Assembly (NCBI GenBank): GCA_040754425.1 | Contig: JBFMCR010000044.1 | Span: 1 to 64,000, forward strand | DNA: 64,000 nucleotides | Source of the DNA: UBA6918 sp040754425 | GTDB lineage: Bacteria; Pseudomonadota; Gammaproteobacteria; Burkholderiales; Thiobacillaceae | Direction of reading: 5' to 3' | In this document: positions 60,861 to 64,000 of the stretch, piece by piece | How the letters are laid out: every line of letters starts with the position of its first letter | Numbering within the stretch: position 1 is the stretch's first letter | Made by a program: the position numbers and the translations under genes | The notes under the pieces: generated by a model | Databases searched by the model: none | The model's input: the letters and a program-made list of their open reading frames with translations, nothing else | Told to the model about the DNA's origin: nothing

Positions 60861-60946
60861 GGAGGACAAGAGGACGGGAGAAAACTCCTCATCGCATTCG
60901 GGAAGACGAAGATTGGTTTTCGTTCCCTCTCGTCCTCATGTCCTCT
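60861..60946. repeat. Palindromic repeat, family B copy 2
   Basis: Arms GGAGGACAAGAGGACGGGAG (60861-60880) and CTCTCGTCCTCATGTCCTCT (60927-60946) pair at 17 of 20 positions. It is related to 42772-42840, with a longer 46-nt spacer, and also ends in CTTTGTT. Confidence 0.82.
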
Positions 60947-61112
60947 TTGTTCAATTCAACACGTATATCTATCGTTCCGATCACGCTGCTTTACGTGCAG
61001 CTGATGATGGTGGCGACGTCCGAATCCGTCTTCAAGGACCTGGCGGCGATTGTCTTCGGTGCGGCCTCGTCGCTTGGTATTCCAGCCATCCGACACTCCG
61101 CGCCGTATGCGC

Positions 61113-61931
61113 TCAAGACGCATGGCCGAAATGGCCGATCAGGACGATCGCGCCAATGCCAAGGCCAATGAGCAAGACCTGCTCGAGAGTCGCGGACAGC
61201 TCGGGGCGCTTGTGCAAGCCCGGAATGAGATCGGCCACCGCCACGTAAATCATGCTGGAAGCCGCCACCCCGAGCAGATAAGGCGTCAATTCCTGCATCC
61301 CCGCCAGCGTCCAGTAGCCGAGCAAACCGCCGAGAACCATGGCCAGGCTGGACAACAGGTTGTAAAACAGCGCTTTCGCCTTGCCGTAGCCAGAATGCAG
61401 CAGCACCAGGAAATCCCCCACTTCCTGCGGCAACTCGTGGGCGATGATCGCCATCGCCGTGACGATGCCAAGCCGGGTATCGGCGACGAATGCGCCCGCG
61501 ATCAGCACGCCGTCGACGAAATTGTGAAAGGTATCGCCCACCAGGATCATCAGGCCGGCACGATGATGCTCATGTTCGAGTGAATGCGCATGACGATGGC
61601 CATGATCGTGGCCCTGTGCCTGCCCCGGCCCTTCCAGTCCATGGACTTCGCAGCTTTCGTAATGGCAGTGCCGCCACAACACCAGCTTTTCCAGCACGAA
61701 AAAGGCCAGCAGGCCCAGCAACACGGTCAACGCCACCGACTCGGCAGGAGCGGTTTCCAGCGCGTGCGGCAAGACTTCCAGAAAGCCGGCGCCCAGCAGG
61801 GTGCCCACCGCAAAGCTCACCAGGCGCGGCACCCAGGCCGGGCGGGTCGCAAAAGCGAAGACGCCGGCCATGAGTACGCTCAGCATGCCCCCCATCAAGG
61901 TGGCGGACAGTATCCAGGCAAGTGAGGACAT
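61113..61931 (-). CDS. ZIP-family metal transporter
   Basis: In this 272-residue protein about eight helices flank a His-rich cytoplasmic loop (HGLEGPGQAQGHDHGHRHAH, SLEHEHHR). Metal-site motifs are VGDTFHNFVDGVLIAGAF and AIIAHELPQEVGDFLVLL. Likely zinc or a related divalent cation, uptake direction by family. It begins MSSLAWILSATLMGGMLS. It is transcribed away from pgeF. Confidence 0.92.
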   Translation of the reverse strand: MSSLAWILSATLMGGMLSVLMAGVFAFATRPAWVPRLVSFAVGTLLGAGFLEVLPHALETAPAESVALTVLLGLLAFFVLEKLVLWRHCHYESCEVHGLEGPGQAQGHDHGHRHAHSLEHEHHRAGLMILVGDTFHNFVDGVLIAGAFVADTRLGIVTAMAIIAHELPQEVGDFLVLLHSGYGKAKALFYNLLSSLAMVLGGLLGYWTLAGMQELTPYLLGVAASSMIYVAVADLIPGLHKRPELSATLEQVLLIGLGIGAIVLIGHFGHAS

Positions 61932-61970
61932 GGGGCCTTGCGTGTCTTGTAAAGCGGGGATTATATGCGA

Positions 61971-62705
61971 TCAGGCAGCCGTCTTTCCCAGCCAGATCAG
62001 CGCCGCCATGCGGCCGGTGATCTTGTCGCGGCGATGGGAGTAGAACCGTGCGGAATCGCTGTAGGTGCAAAGTCCTCCGCCGTAGACCTCATGCACGCCG
62101 GCGCGCGCCAAGCGAAGACGCGCCAGCAGATAGAGGTCCGCCAGCCATTTGCCGGGCTGAGCGGGAGCAAAGGCGGCAGCGGCGGCAGGCAGGTCGCGCA
62201 CGAAGGCCTCTCTCACCTCGCCGCCCACTTCGAAAGCCCGCGGGCCGATGGCAGGCCCCAGCCAGGCCAGGATGTCGCCCGTGCGGCAGCGCATCGCTGC
62301 TACGCCGGCCTCCAGCACGCCGGCGGCAAGGCCGCGCCAGCCGGCATGCACCGCGGCCACCCGCGTGCCCCGGCGGTCGCAAAACAGCACCGGCAGACAA
62401 TCGGCCGTGAGCACGGCACAAACCGTGCCCGGACTGAAAGCCACCGCGGCATCGGCCTCCATCGCCTCCAGCAGGGAGTCGGTCTTTGCAACGCTCGTTC
62501 CATGCACCTGCTTCAGCCATTTTGGCTCGGCCGGCAGAAAGGGCGACAGCAGCGCGCGGTTGCGCGCAACTGCGGCCGGATCGTCGCCCACATGGTCGCC
62601 CAGATTGAGGCTGTCGTAAGGCGGCTGGCTGACGCCTCCCATGCGCGTCGTGACCAGGGCGTGAACCGCTGCCGGCGCAGGCCACTCGGGTTTGAGGAAT
62701 TGCAT
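61971..62705 (-). CDS. pgeF: Peptidoglycan editing factor PgeF (YfiH/laccase-like)
   Basis: In this 244-residue protein the copper/zinc-site signatures GGVSQPPYDSLNLGDHVGDD, VCAVLTADCLPVLFCD and VAAVHAGWRGLAAGVLE are present, and AWLGPAIGPRAFEVG. PgeF removes wrongly placed amino acids from peptidoglycan precursors. ATG 62705 (MQFLKPEWPAP) was chosen. It lies 23 nt after rluD, a conserved neighbour. Confidence 0.95.
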   Translation of the reverse strand: MQFLKPEWPAPAAVHALVTTRMGGVSQPPYDSLNLGDHVGDDPAAVARNRALLSPFLPAEPKWLKQVHGTSVAKTDSLLEAMEADAAVAFSPGTVCAVLTADCLPVLFCDRRGTRVAAVHAGWRGLAAGVLEAGVAAMRCRTGDILAWLGPAIGPRAFEVGGEVREAFVRDLPAAAAAFAPAQPGKWLADLYLLARLRLARAGVHEVYGGGLCTYSDSARFYSHRRDKITGRMAALIWLGKTAA

Positions 62706-62728
62706 GGTTTCAGCGTCGCGACTGGGTC

Positions 62729-63721
62729 TTATTTCTCCGTCGCCCCCCAGGTTCCACCGGCACGCATGAGCGAGAGCAGTGTCTCCATGTCTTCGGGCAA
62801 GGGGGCTTCCCACTCCATGCGTTCGCCCGTGTAGGGATGATCGAGCGCAAGCTTGGCGGCGTGCAGGGCCTGACGCGGAAAGCTCATGGCGCGCCCGCGC
62901 CGCACGTTGGAATAGGTCTTGTCGCCCACCAGCGGATGACCGATGTGCTTCATATGTACTCTGATCTGATGGGTGCGGCCGGTTTCCAGACGGCAACGCA
63001 ACAGGGTCGCGCCGGGAAAGCGTTCTTCGATCTCGTAGTGGGTAATGGCCTGCTTGCCCATGGGATGCACCGTGCGCCGGGTGCGCACGACGGGATCGCG
63101 CGCCAGCGGCGCATCGACCGTGCCCGGGGCATCGATCTCGCCCTGTGCCAGCGCCAGGTATTCGCGCTTCACCGTGCGGCCGTGCATCTGTTTGACCAGG
63201 TCGGCATAGGCCTTGAGAGTCTTGGCAACCACCATCAGGCCCGAGGTGTCCTTGTCCAGGCGGTGCACGATGCCGGCACGCGGCAGGTCGGCCGCACCCG
63301 CAGTGTGGTGCAGCAAGGCGTTGAGCAGGGTGCCCTTGTGGTTGCCGTTGCCCGGATGCACCACGAGGCCGGCCGGCTTGTTGACGATAATGATGGCCGG
63401 ATCCTCGAACACGATATCGAGCGGAATGTCCTCCGGCTCATTCCGGGCCATAACCGGGTCGGATTCGGGAAACACCGTGATCGATTCCCCGCCCCAGACC
63501 TTGTCGCTCACCCCCGCCGTCTGACCGTTGACCAGCACGTTGCCGGTGCGAATCCAGTTTTGCAGGCGGTTGCGCGAGTATTCCGGCAGCATGGTCACCA
63601 GTGCCTGATCCAGGCGAACACCGCCCAGCGCGGCGGGAACTTCGCCATGCCAGGGTTCGATGGCCGAATTTCCCTTATAATCTTCGTCGTCGTCCAGATC
63701 CACGTCGGTCATGTCCTTCAA
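62729..63721 (-). CDS. rluD: 23S rRNA pseudouridine(1911/1915/1917) synthase
   Basis: The 330-residue enzyme has an S4 domain (RLDQALVTMLPEYSRNRLQN, about 36-80) and catalytic HRLDKDTSG (153-161, nucleophile Asp156), plus ETGRTHQIRVHMKHIGHPLV. Start ATG 63721 or ATG 63712. It is divergent from bamD, with start codons overlapping. Confidence 0.96.
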   Translation of the reverse strand: MKDMTDVDLDDDEDYKGNSAIEPWHGEVPAALGGVRLDQALVTMLPEYSRNRLQNWIRTGNVLVNGQTAGVSDKVWGGESITVFPESDPVMARNEPEDIPLDIVFEDPAIIIVNKPAGLVVHPGNGNHKGTLLNALLHHTAGAADLPRAGIVHRLDKDTSGLMVVAKTLKAYADLVKQMHGRTVKREYLALAQGEIDAPGTVDAPLARDPVVRTRRTVHPMGKQAITHYEIEERFPGATLLRCRLETGRTHQIRVHMKHIGHPLVGDKTYSNVRRGRAMSFPRQALHAAKLALDHPYTGERMEWEAPLPEDMETLLSLMRAGGTWGATEK

Positions 63722-64000
63722 ACTCCTGAAAACAGCTGTCCGCCCGCATGCCGCATGGCGAGCCCTGCTCGCCGTCCTCGTCCTGAACCTGGGGTTGGCC
63801 GGATGCGGCCTGTTGCCGGAAGTCGCGGACGAAACCGCCGGCTGGTCCGCACAGCGGCTCTACTCCGAGGCCAAGGACAATCTCAACGAAGGTAACTACG
63901 AGCAGGCCATCAAATTATACGAGACCCTGGAAGCGCGCTATCCCTACGGGCGCTATGCCCAGCAGGCCCAACTCGAAGTTGCCTATGCCTACTACAAGGA
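63711..64000 (+). CDS. bamD: Outer-membrane assembly lipoprotein BamD (3' end beyond the window)
   Basis: The first 96 codons show a lipoprotein signal peptide ending LGLAGCG (lipobox LAGC), then GWSAQRLYSEAKDNLNEGNY, EQAIKLYETLEARYPYGRYA and QQAQLEVAYAYYK, the first TPR units of BamD. A TATAAT box lies at 63676-63681 inside rluD. The position opposite rluD-pgeF is the conserved bamD context. Confidence 0.95.
   Translation, partial: MSFKLLKTAVRPHAAWRALLAVLVLNLGLAGCGLLPEVADETAGWSAQRLYSEAKDNLNEGNYEQAIKLYETLEARYPYGRYAQQAQLEVAYAYYK

Noticed and set aside
60938..61171. A 77-codon plus-strand frame starting inside the family B repeat
   Set aside because: No SD or recognisable family, and the tail overlaps the end of the ZIP gene in antisense.

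Overview
The window (about 62% G+C by eye) reads as a betaproteobacterial chromosome, probably from the Nitrosomonadales/Rhodocyclales side. Signs are surE-pcm-nlpD-rpoS, thrS-infC-rpmI-rplT-pheST-ihfA-merR-tRNA-Pro, efp next to earP with an Arg32-type EF-P, a RelA with a degraded HD motif, and lolCD/comEC/relA gene order. The genus cannot be fixed from the sequence alone.

Bases 1-15.2 kb are accessory. On the minus strand, behind a good sigma70-like promoter near 14.05 kb, lie a type I secretion ABC transporter, a GNAT acetyltransferase (ATGA overlap), a lipoprotein, a signal-peptide protein of about 360 residues, an RTX-type lipase, then the signal-peptide protein and RTX lipase again. The last two genes sit in a 3.1-kb near-tandem duplication of which 2,835 bp appears base-identical. 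The downstream RTX lipase is giant (over 1,950 codons, running off the left edge) and carries EF-hand-like, cadherin-like and RTX repeats. The upstream copy is cut to 684 residues and keeps only the lipase part. No HlyD or TolC partner is visible. Beside this cluster (14.4-15.15 kb) are two small helix-turn-helix genes, a broken toxin-antitoxin pair and a sequence like the T-arm of a tRNA/tmRNA, which suggests the edge of an old mobile element.

From 15.4 kb on the content is housekeeping. 15.4-18.2 kb: an HI0933-family flavoprotein, a YihY/BrkB membrane protein fused to a cyclic-nucleotide-binding domain, and a small coiled-coil protein. 18.3-23.4 kb: efp-earP, a cold-shock gene with a long leader, an AsmA-like protein, a methyltransferase, icd. 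23.4-29.2 kb (plus strand): rluE-nudJ-mnmA-glnS-hslO and a YdjM-like membrane protein. 29.2-35.1 kb (minus): msrA, a GST, a uracil-DNA-glycosylase-like gene, thrC, hom, alaA. 35.2-39.7 kb: a Mth938-like protein, then surE-pcm-nlpD-rpoS-HAD and tRNA-Pro(GGG). 39.7-47.6 kb: tRNA-Val(GAC)-thrS-infC-rpmI-rplT-pheS-pheT-ihfA-merR, with infC apparently starting at AUC. 47.7-64 kb: a Mut7-C protein, a diguanylate cyclase with a PhnD-like periplasmic protein, CBS-comEC-relA, lolC-lolD, yjbQ, rimO, a ZIP transporter, pgeF, rluD and the start of bamD.

The intergenic spaces hold several families of short palindromic or heptameric repeats (33.8, 32.4, 42.8, 43.95, 50.75, 59.5 and 60.9 kb). One of them appears to have extended a protein C-terminus.
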